From contig DAIEPS010000101.1 of the NCBI GenBank assembly GCA_027348305.1, positions 1 through 6,731 of the forward strand: a stretch of 6,731 nucleotides of DNA, read 5' to 3'. The DNA is from Anaerolineaceae bacterium. Its GTDB lineage: Bacteria > Chloroflexota > Anaerolineae > Anaerolineales > Anaerolineaceae. The stretch's first letter is position 1. Each line of letters opens with the position of its first letter. The translations under genes and the position numbers were made by a program. The notes beneath the pieces are model-generated. The model did no database searches. It was not told the DNA's origin and saw only the letters and a list, made by a program, of their open reading frames with translations. This document shows positions 1 to 4,942 of the stretch, in pieces.

Positions 1-45
1 CTGGTAATCGGAGCCTTCATAACTGCAAACAGGGGGTGTTTCCAT
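1..45 (-). CDS. 5' end of an unidentified minus-strand gene (partial)
   Basis: Only the first 15 codons are in the window, reading METPPVCSYEGSDYQ from an ATG at 45-43, and the frame is open to the window edge. An AAGGA Shine-Dalgarno sequence (complement of 52-56) lies 6 nt before the ATG, which supports a real start. The gene begins about 20 nt after the 3' end of the SRP RNA on the same strand, so it could be read through from the RNA promoter. The fragment is too short to identify. The N-terminus faintly resembles some SAM-dependent methyltransferases, but that is an impression and not evidence. Confidence 0.5.
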   Translation of the reverse strand, partial: METPPVCSYEGSDYQ

Positions 46-66
46 GGTTGTTCCTTCAGATTAAAA

Positions 67-178
67 GTGCGCCCGGACAGGTTTGCCGGCGGCGCCCAGA
101 GGATCCTCCTTACCGCTGCTTCCTCTCGGACCTGACGGGGTTCGCAGGGCTCTGCCGCGCCGGTCCCATCCGGTCGCG
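67..178 (-). ncRNA. ffs: Signal recognition particle RNA (4.5S-type SRP RNA)
   Basis: This is the RNA scaffold of the signal recognition particle, which binds Ffh and directs nascent membrane proteins to FtsY. Read on the minus strand, the complement of 115-136 gives GTCAGGTCC, a GAGA tetraloop of the GNRA type, then GGAAGCAGC. This is the nearly invariant Ffh-binding apical hairpin with its symmetric and asymmetric internal loops. The flanks close into a long rod: the complement of 165-177 pairs with that of 69-81 over 13 positions with one mismatch, and the GC-rich segments around 84-100 and 150-163 also pair. The roughly 112-nt length fits the short bacterial SRP RNA that lacks an Alu domain. 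A TATCCT -10-like box (complement of 184-189) sits 7 nt before the proposed 5' end, and a short U-run (66-61) follows the 3' end. The exact ends are inferred from pairing, not known. Confidence 0.9.
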
Positions 179-265
179 ACATAAGGATACCACGGTTTTT
201 TTGAGTGATAAAGAAAAAAAAGGAGTTAAATAATGTAGGGTTGTAATACAATTAATTGGGGAAAA

Positions 266-811
266 ATGGTTGATTATCCTGTACGTCACCACCGCCGTTC
301 CATTCGTCTCGCGGATTATGATTATTCCGCGGAGGGAGGGTATTACATTACCATCGTCACGCAAAGGCGAGCGTGTTTGTTTGGTGAGGTTGTGAATGGT
401 GAAATTCGGTTGAATGATTTCGGGAAGATTGTTTGGGAAGAATGGTTTGAAACGGAAAAATTGCGTCCAAATATTGAATTGTTGGAAGATGAATTTGTGG
501 TCATGCCGAACCATGTCCATGGAATTATTTGGATTGAAAACGTGACAGGTAGGGGCGCAGCGCGCTGCGCCCCTACGGGTGGACAATATGGTGTTATGAT
601 TCCAAATTCATTGTCTACCATTGTTCGTGCATTTAAATCCGCGGTGACCAAACGAATTAATATTTTACGGAATACTCCTGGTGCACCTGTCTGGCAGCGC
701 AATTATTACGAACACATTATCAACTCTGAAAAAGACTACTACAACATTGCGAATTACATCTCATCCAACCCCATCAACTGGGATCGCGATGGTGAGAATG
801 AAAACCCTTAG
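266..811 (+). CDS. RAYT-like Y1 (IS200-type) transposase, copy 1, with internal REP-like palindrome
   Basis: This 181-residue single-domain HUH endonuclease of the Y1_Tnp superfamily resembles REP-associated tyrosine transposases. Such proteins nick single-stranded hairpin DNA through a tyrosine with metal held by an HUH pair. The HUH motif is PNHVH at residues 81-85 (H83, H85). The probable catalytic tyrosine is Y147 or Y148 in NYYEH, followed by the usual SEKDYYNIANYI..NP..W tail. The ATG at 266 follows a GGGG Shine-Dalgarno-like run at 258-261; the conserved HHRRSIRL starts at residue 8. All motifs are intact and no stop interrupts the frame, so it could be functional. The gene looks richer in A and T than its neighbours, consistent with transfer. 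Residues 95-104 are encoded by a perfect 28-nt palindrome. Its TAG stop overlaps the convergent DUF4404 stop codon. No partner transposon genes or clear terminal repeats are visible, as expected for a domesticated RAYT. Confidence 0.88.
   Translation: MVDYPVRHHRRSIRLADYDYSAEGGYYITIVTQRRACLFGEVVNGEIRLNDFGKIVWEEWFETEKLRPNIELLEDEFVVMPNHVHGIIWIENVTGRGAARCAPTGGQYGVMIPNSLSTIVRAFKSAVTKRINILRNTPGAPVWQRNYYEHIINSEKDYYNIANYISSNPINWDRDGENENP
549..576. repeat. Perfect 28-nt REP-like palindrome inside RAYT copy 1
   Basis: The left arm GTAGGGGCGCAGCG is followed directly, with no spacer, by its exact reverse complement. The palindrome lies in frame and encodes the GRGAARCAPT segment between the HUH strand and the helix carrying the catalytic tyrosine. 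The 5' GTAG foot is the tetranucleotide known from REP hairpins bound by RAYT proteins. Confidence 0.9.
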
Positions 812-1074
812 ATCCCTGCGCCGCTGAGGATGTCGGAGATGGCGGTCACCTGCTCGGTCAGGGTGGGATGGGTGACCTCGAAGTGGCGGATTGTGTCTTC
901 GAGGTTCTTCAAAACCGATGGGCGTACGGGGTTTGCATCGGAGCGCTCCAGCAGCGCGGCAATATCCGTCTCGAGGTCGCGAAGCATGGCCAGGCCCTTT
1001 TCGTCAACCTCTTTGGTGTTCTTGATCTCTTCATGAAGCTTATTCAGAAGCGAACGAAGCTCATTATTTTCCAT
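808..1074 (-). CDS. DUF4404 family protein
   Basis: This small acidic protein of 88 residues appears entirely helical. It reads ELRSLLNKLHEEIKN at the N-terminus, a central LRDLETDIAALLER helix and a C-terminal HFEVTHPTLTEQVTAI segment ending in GAGI. This architecture matches DUF4404, a family of short proteins of unknown function. No signal peptide or membrane segment is seen, so it is probably cytoplasmic. The ATG (complement of 1072-1074) is preceded by AGGAG (complement of 1085-1089) at a spacing of 10 nt. Its TAA stop (808-810) overlaps the TAG of RAYT copy 1 in the opposite direction, so no terminator can fit between the two genes. It is transcribed divergently from the WYL regulator, which makes control by that regulator possible but unproven. 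The family assignment is from sequence pattern alone. Confidence 0.8.
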   Translation of the reverse strand: MENNELRSLLNKLHEEIKNTKEVDEKGLAMLRDLETDIAALLERSDANPVRPSVLKNLEDTIRHFEVTHPTLTEQVTAISDILSGAGI

Positions 1075-1179
1075 GGGATTGTGTCTCCTGAATCCATTCT
1101 AGCACTTAAGGGGTGGCGGCGATTGCATGCGTTTTGCCTTTGCGACCGGTCAAAAAACTTCCCCCATTCACACAACTCA

Positions 1180-1188
1180 TGCTATAGT
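1180..1188 (+). promoter_or_regulatory. Putative extended -10 promoter for the WYL regulator
   Basis: TGC followed by TATAGT makes an extended -10 element (TGnTATAGT). Transcription would start near 1195, leaving a leader of about 30 nt before the TTG start at 1227. No good -35 hexamer is seen 16-18 nt upstream, where the sequence is C-rich, which is tolerable for extended -10 promoters. Prediction by eye only. Confidence 0.4.
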
Positions 1189-1226
1189 TTGGGTTATTCA
1201 GTTCATTATTTCACCGGGGTGAATGC

Positions 1227-2162
1227 TTGAAAATAGACAGACTGGTCGCCATTCTCGTGATCCTGCTCTCGAAAGACCGGGTGCAGGCCAGGGACCTTGC
1301 GCAGAAGTTCGAGGTTTCGGTGCGCACCATCCTGCGCGATGTGGAGGCGATCAACCAGGCGGGCATCCCGATCGTGACCTTCCAGGGTGCGAACGGCGGC
1401 ATCGGCATTGCCGAGGGCTACCGTCTCGACAAAAGCGTGCTCACCGCGGACGAAATGGCGGCCATCATTTCCACCTTGCAGGGCATTGATGGGGCAGTGA
1501 ACACCAAAACGCATGCCGCCCTGATGGATAAATTGAAGAACGCGTTGACCCTGCCGCAGCTTGAAACCCTGGATAACAAACTCAACCGCATCGTGATCGA
1601 CCTGTCCCCATGGCAGGATGACACAACCACGCGCGAGAGACTGGCTGAAGTGATGGCGGCCATCGATGCCAGGCGGGAACTCGAATTCACCTACAATGAT
1701 TCTTCCGGCGCCAAAACCCGGCGCAAAGTGGAGCCGTATTCACTGATCCTCAAAGCGCAGAATTGGTATTTATACGCCTGGTGCACACTGAGGAGTGGTT
1801 TCAGGTATTTCAGAATTTCAAGGCTCGCCGACCTGATCACCCTTGAAAGCACTTTCCAACCCCGGCAGGTATCCCCTCAGCCTCTGCCTGAAAAACGGTT
1901 TATTGATCAATTTGGCGCGCCCGTGGAACTCGAACTCGCCTTCATCGAAGAACTTGAAAGCATGGTGGAGGAATTCTTCAGGGAAGGCATTGACAGCCGC
2001 CGGGATGGAAAGATCATCGTCAAAACAACGCTGCCAGAGAACCGGGGGGTATTGGGCCTGTTGTTAAGTTTTGGTTCGGGGGTTGAGGTGATCAGTCCGC
2101 CGCATATCCGCCAAAAGCTGGCTGAGATCACGGCTGAAATTGCCCAAATTTACGCGTCATAA
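1227..2162 (+). CDS. YafY/DeoR-type HTH transcriptional regulator with WYL domain
   Basis: This 311-residue DNA-binding regulator has an N-terminal winged helix-turn-helix at about residues 3-65, in which SVRTILRDVEAINQAGIPI is the recognition-helix and wing region typical of YafY-like proteins. The WYL domain spans about 148-210, with the name-giving W180-Y181-L182 and the conserved RYFRISRL segment at 193-200 that helps form the ligand pocket. A C-terminal WCX-type extension (about 232-311) completes the usual architecture and length. WYL domains sense ligands, often nucleic-acid-derived, but the ligand here cannot be read from sequence. The start is TTG at 1227, after a GGGGTG run 5 nt upstream. 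The first in-frame ATG would remove the whole HTH, and the ATG at 1223 is in another frame. It lies 76 nt before the GyrI-like gene on the same strand, a plausible regulator-effector pairing. Confidence 0.9.
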   Translation: MKIDRLVAILVILLSKDRVQARDLAQKFEVSVRTILRDVEAINQAGIPIVTFQGANGGIGIAEGYRLDKSVLTADEMAAIISTLQGIDGAVNTKTHAALMDKLKNALTLPQLETLDNKLNRIVIDLSPWQDDTTTRERLAEVMAAIDARRELEFTYNDSSGAKTRRKVEPYSLILKAQNWYLYAWCTLRSGFRYFRISRLADLITLESTFQPRQVSPQPLPEKRFIDQFGAPVELELAFIEELESMVEEFFREGIDSRRDGKIIVKTTLPENRGVLGLLLSFGSGVEVISPPHIRQKLAEITAEIAQIYAS

Positions 2163-2169
2163 TTCGAAG

Positions 2170-2195
2170 TAACACGACATAGGGGTGTCATGTTA
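2170..2195. promoter_or_regulatory. Inverted repeat, candidate operator before the GyrI-like gene
   Basis: TAACACGACA (2170-2179) and TGTCATGTTA (2186-2195) are inverted repeats with 10-bp arms, one mismatch and a 6-nt spacer (TAGGGG). The right arm overlaps a possible extended -10 element, TGTTAATAA at 2191-2199, about 40 nt before the GyrI-like start. There is no U-run after it, so it does not look like a terminator of the WYL gene. It could be an operator, perhaps for the adjacent WYL regulator, but binding is inferred only from position. Confidence 0.45.
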
Positions 2196-2238
2196 ATAAT
2201 GCCATACTTTAGTTATCAAAACTAATGGAGGCAGTAAC

Positions 2239-2697
2239 ATGAACAACCAAATTGAACTCAACGACCATAAAGAACAACCGGTGATCTCGATCCGCAAGAC
2301 CACCAGCATGGCCAATTTGCAGCAGGAGTTGGGGCATGCCTTCATGGCAGTGACCCAATACCTGGCCGAAGTGGGAGAGACACCGACCGGATCAGTGTTT
2401 GCGTGTTATTACAACATGGATATGGAGCACCTGGATGTCGAAATGGGCATCCCCGTATCAAAGCCGCTGGCAGGCAAGGGAGAGGTCAAGCCGGGGAGCA
2501 TCCCCGCCGGCAAACAGGTGTCCACGGTGCACAAGGGGCCGTACACCGCTATGGAAGGAGTCTACAACGCCCTGACCGCCTGGATGACGTCCAACGGACT
2601 CATTCCCACGGGTGTGGTCTACGAGTTCTATCTCAACTCGCCCATGGAAGTGCCTGAGAGTGAACTGCTCACCAGGATCGTTTTCCTCGTCAAGTAA
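2239..2697 (+). CDS. GyrI-like small-molecule-binding protein (AraC effector-binding domain)
   Basis: This 152-residue stand-alone GyrI-like/SOUL-type effector-binding domain is the fold found as the ligand sensor of AraC- and MerR-type regulators such as Rob and BmrR. Characteristic segments are the GSVFACYYNMD strand region (about 51-61), HKGPYTAMEGVYNAL with the conserved GPY at 100-102, and the closing YEFYLNSPMEVPESEL...RIVFLVK (128-152), in which an acidic residue in the YEFY strand usually faces the ligand pocket. There is no DNA-binding domain, signal peptide or membrane segment, so it is probably a cytoplasmic ligand-binding or hydrolase-like protein. The ATG is preceded by GGAGG (2227-2231) with 7 nt between. 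The gene follows the WYL regulator on the same strand after a gap holding an inverted repeat, suggesting that it is that regulator's target or shares its transcript. The ligand is unknown. Confidence 0.87.
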   Translation: MNNQIELNDHKEQPVISIRKTTSMANLQQELGHAFMAVTQYLAEVGETPTGSVFACYYNMDMEHLDVEMGIPVSKPLAGKGEVKPGSIPAGKQVSTVHKGPYTAMEGVYNALTAWMTSNGLIPTGVVYEFYLNSPMEVPESELLTRIVFLVK

Positions 2698-2750
2698 TTA
2701 AGTATGCCGGCCATGGTTCTTGTTGCTTTTTTGTTTCATATGACTGATAC

Positions 2751-2756
2751 TATAAT
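2751..2756 (+). promoter_or_regulatory. Putative -10 box for the YegP-like gene
   Basis: A perfect TATAAT lies in an AT-rich tract 35 nt before the ATG at 2792. The -35 region is weak: a T-rich run (2727-2733) lies at the right distance and TTGTTT at 2731 is only 14 nt away. There is no clear terminator between 2697 and this box, but the -10 suggests that the YegP-like gene has its own promoter. Confidence 0.55.
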
Positions 2757-2791
2757 ATACATACAATATTCGTTATGAGAAAGGACAAAAA

Positions 2792-3118
2792 ATGGCCGGC
2801 TATTTTAAATTAGAAACAGCAAAAGATGGACAGTTCTTCTTCAATCTGAAAGCAGGAAATCACGAGACTGTTTTGACCAGTGAGTTGTACAAACAGAAAC
2901 AAAGCGCCCTGGACGGCATCGAATCCGTCAAAAAGAATTCCCAGGTGGATGCGCATTACCATCGCGAAGTCTCCAAAAAAGGGAAGGATTTCTTCCACCT
3001 GGTGGCTGCCAACGGACAGATCATCGGCAAGAGTGAAGAATATTCCTCCAAGAGCGCGATGGAAGACGGCATTGCCGCGGTAAAGAAGATCGCCGCAACG
3101 GCTGAGATCAAGGAATAG
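2792..3118 (+). CDS. YegP family protein, two DUF1508 repeats
   Basis: This 108-residue protein is built of two tandem DUF1508 units. The first spans about residues 5-50 (FKLETAKDGQFFFNLKAGN ... ALDGIESVKKN) and the second about 56-101 (HREVSKKGKDFFHLVAANG ... AMEDGIAAVKKI). Each unit has the pattern of a beta hairpin with 'G..FF.L.A.N', a serine-rich turn, then a helix of the form '..A..GI..VKK'. This matches the length and internal duplication of E. coli YegP. The biochemical function of the family is not established. No signal peptide is present. The ATG follows an AAAGGA Shine-Dalgarno sequence ending at 2785, and the gene is flanked by its own -10 box and a strong terminator, so it is probably monocistronic. 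Confidence 0.92.
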   Translation: MAGYFKLETAKDGQFFFNLKAGNHETVLTSELYKQKQSALDGIESVKKNSQVDAHYHREVSKKGKDFFHLVAANGQIIGKSEEYSSKSAMEDGIAAVKKIAATAEIKE

Positions 3119-3134
3119 TCTCAAAAGCAGGTTC

Positions 3135-3163
3135 AAAAAGGTGCGTTTTCACGCACCTTTTTT
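3135..3163 (+). terminator. Intrinsic terminator after the YegP-like gene
   Basis: AAAAAGGTGCGT (3135-3146) pairs perfectly with ACGCACCTTTTT (3151-3162) around a TTTC loop, giving a 12-bp stem that ends in a run of six Ts. The flanking A-run makes it potentially bidirectional. It isolates the YegP-like gene from the RAYT copy 2 region downstream. Confidence 0.93.
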
Positions 3164-3543
3164 GTTAGGCATTGTCAAACCCAAATGGATCTATCCGTAA
3201 TCAGGGTAGGGTTCGTGTGGCTGCGCCTGAAAACCATTTAAAACATCATCGCCGGTCCATCCGTCTCGCGGATCATGATTATTCCGCGGAGGGAAGATAT
3301 TTTATTACCATGGTCACAAAGGGAAGGGAGTGTTTGTTTGGTGATGTTATTAATGGTGAGATGAAATTGAATGAGTTCGAAATGATCGTATCGGAGGAAT
3401 GGTTCAGGTCAGCGAGTATATGTAAAGAGATCGAATTGGATATGGATGAATTTGTAGTTATGCCGAACCATATTCATGGTGTTATTTGGATCAATGATGT
3501 TTCAGGTGGAATAACTACCAATTCCAAAATGATTGATCATCCA

Positions 3544-3577
3544 ACCGTAGGGGCGTATAGCCATACGCCCCTACGGT
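3544..3577. repeat. REP-like palindrome inside RAYT copy 2
   Basis: ACCGTAGGGGCGTAT and its exact reverse complement are separated by a 4-nt loop AGCC, giving 15-bp arms. It shares the GTAGGGG / CCCCTAC foot (from 3547 to 3574) with the palindromes of copies 1 and 3. It lies about 14 codons further downstream in the gene and in a different reading phase, encoding VGAYSHTPLR. Confidence 0.88.
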
Positions 3578-3692
3578 CACCATCCCATACAATTGGAGCC
3601 ATTATCAGAGGGTTTAAAGGTGCTGTTACGACAAGAATAAATACTATTCGAGATTAAAAAGGAACACCTGTCTGGCAACGAAATTATTTTGA

Positions 3693-3727
3693 CCCCACTC
3701 GCTTCGCTCGGGGGCGCATAATTCGCG
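3693..3727. repeat. 35-nt insertion interrupting RAYT copy 2
   Basis: Alignment with copies 1 and 3 predicts GAACATATAATC at this point. Instead 35 nt separate GA (3691-3692) from CATATAATC (3728). The insert starts CCCC, contains the internal repeat CTCGCTTCGCTC and GGGGG, and ends with GCGCATAATTCGCG. CCCC and GGGG can form the base of an imperfect hairpin. A GCATAATTC / GCATATAATC near-repeat sits at its right edge. It may be a miniature palindromic repeat. The origin is inferred. Confidence 0.55.
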
Positions 3728-3849
3728 CATATAATCTACTCTGAAAAAGACTACATTAACATTGTGAATTACATTTACTCTAACCCACTCAATTGGGAAA
3801 TCGACAAAGAGAACAATCAACACAATTAACCTGATAGGAGAATGCCAAC

Positions 3850-4374
3850 ATGTTAACCATCCCCAAACCCCAACCTGGCGAATACGCCCCCTACGCCATC
3901 ATGTACCTTGACCTGCTGCCGGATGACGGCGACCCCATGAGCCACCTGATCAAAAACCAGGTCACTGCCTTTGAGCTGATCAATGCGCTGCCTTATGACA
4001 AATTGGACGTGCCCTTTGCCCCCGGTGAATGGACGGTCAAGGAAATCCTCAGCCACATCATGGATACGGAACGCGCCTTCAGCTACCGCGCCATGCGCTT
4101 TGCCCGCAACGACCCCACCGAACTCTTCCCGCTGGATCAGGATCTCTACGTTAAGAACTCAGGGGTGAACTTGCGTTCAATTGAAGAGATCATGGGCGAA
4201 TACACCGCCATTCGGCAGGCGACCCTCACCTTGTTCAACAGTTTTGACGAGCTGGCCATCACCCGCTCAGGGCTGGTCAAGGGCAACAACGTCAGCGTCC
4301 GTGCATTGGCGTGGCTGACCCCGGGGCACGAACTGCACCACCTCAACAGCATCAAGCAAAATTATTTGGAATAA
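3850..4374 (+). CDS. DinB-like superfamily protein
   Basis: This 174-residue protein has the four-helix-bundle pattern of the DinB/YfiT-like metalloenzyme superfamily, whose members include nickel- or zinc-dependent thiol transferases and many uncharacterised proteins. The probable metal ligands are H69 in ILSHIMDTER and the H160 and H164 pair in GHELHHL. The segment PGEWTVKEILSHIMDTER (58-75) is the classic DinB_2 'W...E.L.H..D.E' motif. RALAWLTPGHELHHL near the C-terminus carries the second ligand set. No signal peptide is present, so it is likely cytoplasmic. The substrate cannot be assigned. The ATG follows AGGAG (3836-3840) with 9 nt spacing, just after the end of the RAYT copy 2 remnant. 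It ends 19 nt before RAYT copy 3, with no terminator hairpin between, so DinB, RAYT copy 3 and the patatin gene may share a transcript. Confidence 0.9.
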   Translation: MLTIPKPQPGEYAPYAIMYLDLLPDDGDPMSHLIKNQVTAFELINALPYDKLDVPFAPGEWTVKEILSHIMDTERAFSYRAMRFARNDPTELFPLDQDLYVKNSGVNLRSIEEIMGEYTAIRQATLTLFNSFDELAITRSGLVKGNNVSVRALAWLTPGHELHHLNSIKQNYLE

Positions 4375-4393
4375 TTTTTTTGCAGGGAATACT

Positions 4394-4942
4394 ATGGCCA
4401 CTGGAAAAGTATTACATAATCGACATTCTATTCGTTTGGGTGGTTATGATTATGCTTCCGAAGGTGGCTATTTTGTTACCATTGTCACTCATCTGCGAAA
4501 ATGTTTGTTTGGGTCAATAGTAAATGATGAGATCAGGTTAAATCAATTTGGAAACTTGGTAAAAAAAGAATGGTTCCATACAGCGAAATTGCGACCAAAC
4601 ATTGAATTATTACCCGATGAATTTGTTGTTATGCCAAACCATATTCACGGGATTATTTGGATAAATGATTTACATTGTAGGGGTTCGTTGCAACGAACCC
4701 CTACAATTGAACGATTTCAAAAACCGGTATCGAATTCAATTCCAACTATCATACGATTGTTTAAATCAACGATGACAAAACAAATTAACCTTATCCGACA
4801 AACTCCTTATGAACCAGTTTGGCAACCCAATTATTATGAACATATAATCTCTTCAGAAAAAGATTATGAGAATATTGCGAATTACATTGATTCCAATCCC
4901 CTCACCTGGCAAACTGATAAAGAATACTTGGAGGTGCCATGA
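4394..4942 (+). CDS. RAYT-like Y1 (IS200-type) transposase, copy 3, with internal REP-like palindrome
   Basis: This 182-residue HUH endonuclease is colinear with copy 1 without a gap for about 175 residues: the HUH histidines (H83, H85 in PNHIH), the putative catalytic Y147/Y148 in NYYEH and the SEKDYENIANYI..NPL.W tail all fall at identical positions. The two proteins are nevertheless clearly diverged, so this is an old paralogue and not a recent copy. All motifs are intact. It is markedly AT-rich beside the GC-rich DinB and patatin genes. The ATG follows AGGGA (4384-4388) at 5 nt. The gene lies between two same-strand host genes, 19 nt after DinB, and its TGA overlaps the patatin ATG (ATGA at 4939-4942), so its own last codons contain the patatin ribosome binding site. 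Residues 94-105 are encoded by a perfect 34-nt palindrome. Confidence 0.88.
   Translation: MATGKVLHNRHSIRLGGYDYASEGGYFVTIVTHLRKCLFGSIVNDEIRLNQFGNLVKKEWFHTAKLRPNIELLPDEFVVMPNHIHGIIWINDLHCRGSLQRTPTIERFQKPVSNSIPTIIRLFKSTMTKQINLIRQTPYEPVWQPNYYEHIISSEKDYENIANYIDSNPLTWQTDKEYLEVP
4674..4707. repeat. Perfect 34-nt REP-like palindrome inside RAYT copy 3
   Basis: ATTGTAGGGGTTCGTTG is followed with no spacer by its exact reverse complement, giving 17-bp arms. The 28-nt core from GTAGGGG (4677) to CCCCTAC (4704) falls on exactly the same codons and phase as the copy 1 palindrome. The inner seven bases of each arm (TTCGTTG / CAACGAA) are unrelated to those of copy 1 (CGCAGCG / CGCTGCG). Confidence 0.92.
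4929..4935 (+). promoter_or_regulatory. Patatin ribosome binding site lying within the end of RAYT copy 3
   Basis: TGGAGGT within the LEVP codons of RAYT copy 3 lies 3-5 nt before the patatin ATG at 4939. Because the RAYT stop (4940-4942) overlaps that ATG, patatin translation could be coupled to RAYT translation. Confidence 0.7.

Larger units (their letters stand above)
3217..3829 (+). pseudogene. RAYT-like Y1 transposase, copy 2, degraded
   Basis: This is a third-family member broken by at least two lesions. Homology begins at HHRRSIRLADHDYSAEG (from 3244) and keeps the HUH motif PNHIH (histidines at 3469-3471 and 3475-3477). At 3655-3657 a TAA replaces a codon two residues after TIR, where copy 1 reads ILRNTPGAPVWQ. 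The frame continues beyond it as KGTPVWQRNYF until a 35-nt insertion (3693-3727) splits the catalytic-tyrosine motif NYF-D|H and shifts the frame. The original tail then resumes at 3728 as HIIYSEKDYINIVNYIYSNPLNWE and ends at TAA 3827-3829. The truncated product lacks the intact tyrosine region and should be inactive. The native start is unclear: GTG at 3217, after AGGG at 3203, or TTG at 3172 are the in-frame choices, and no in-frame ATG precedes the homology. DNA similarity to copy 1 is highest near the 5' end, including the shared CGCGGAT.ATGATTATTCC stretch. Confidence 0.85.

Noticed and set aside
36..233. Plus-strand 65-codon frame over the SRP RNA
   Set aside because: It lies antisense across a structured RNA, has no good ribosome binding site and no protein-like pattern.
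110..702. Two overlapping minus-strand open frames (110-586 and 343-702) opposite RAYT copy 1 and the SRP RNA
   Set aside because: They are antisense to the conserved RAYT protein and SRP RNA, show no recognisable motifs, and are open partly because the palindrome reads similarly on both strands.
1096..1104. Minus-strand extended -10 TGCTAGAAT for the DUF4404 gene
   Set aside because: The match is good, but transcription would begin almost within the AGGAG at 1085-1089, and no -35 is seen. Too uncertain to list as a promoter.
3544..3577. Palindromes in the RAYT genes as intrinsic terminators or CRISPR repeats
   Set aside because: They have no trailing U-run and lie inside reading frames. 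They are single units 1-3 kb apart with no spacer array.
3888..3895. CCCCCTAC in the DinB gene as a further REP half-site
   Set aside because: It lacks a facing GTAGGGG and is explained by ordinary codons (Ala-Pro-Tyr).
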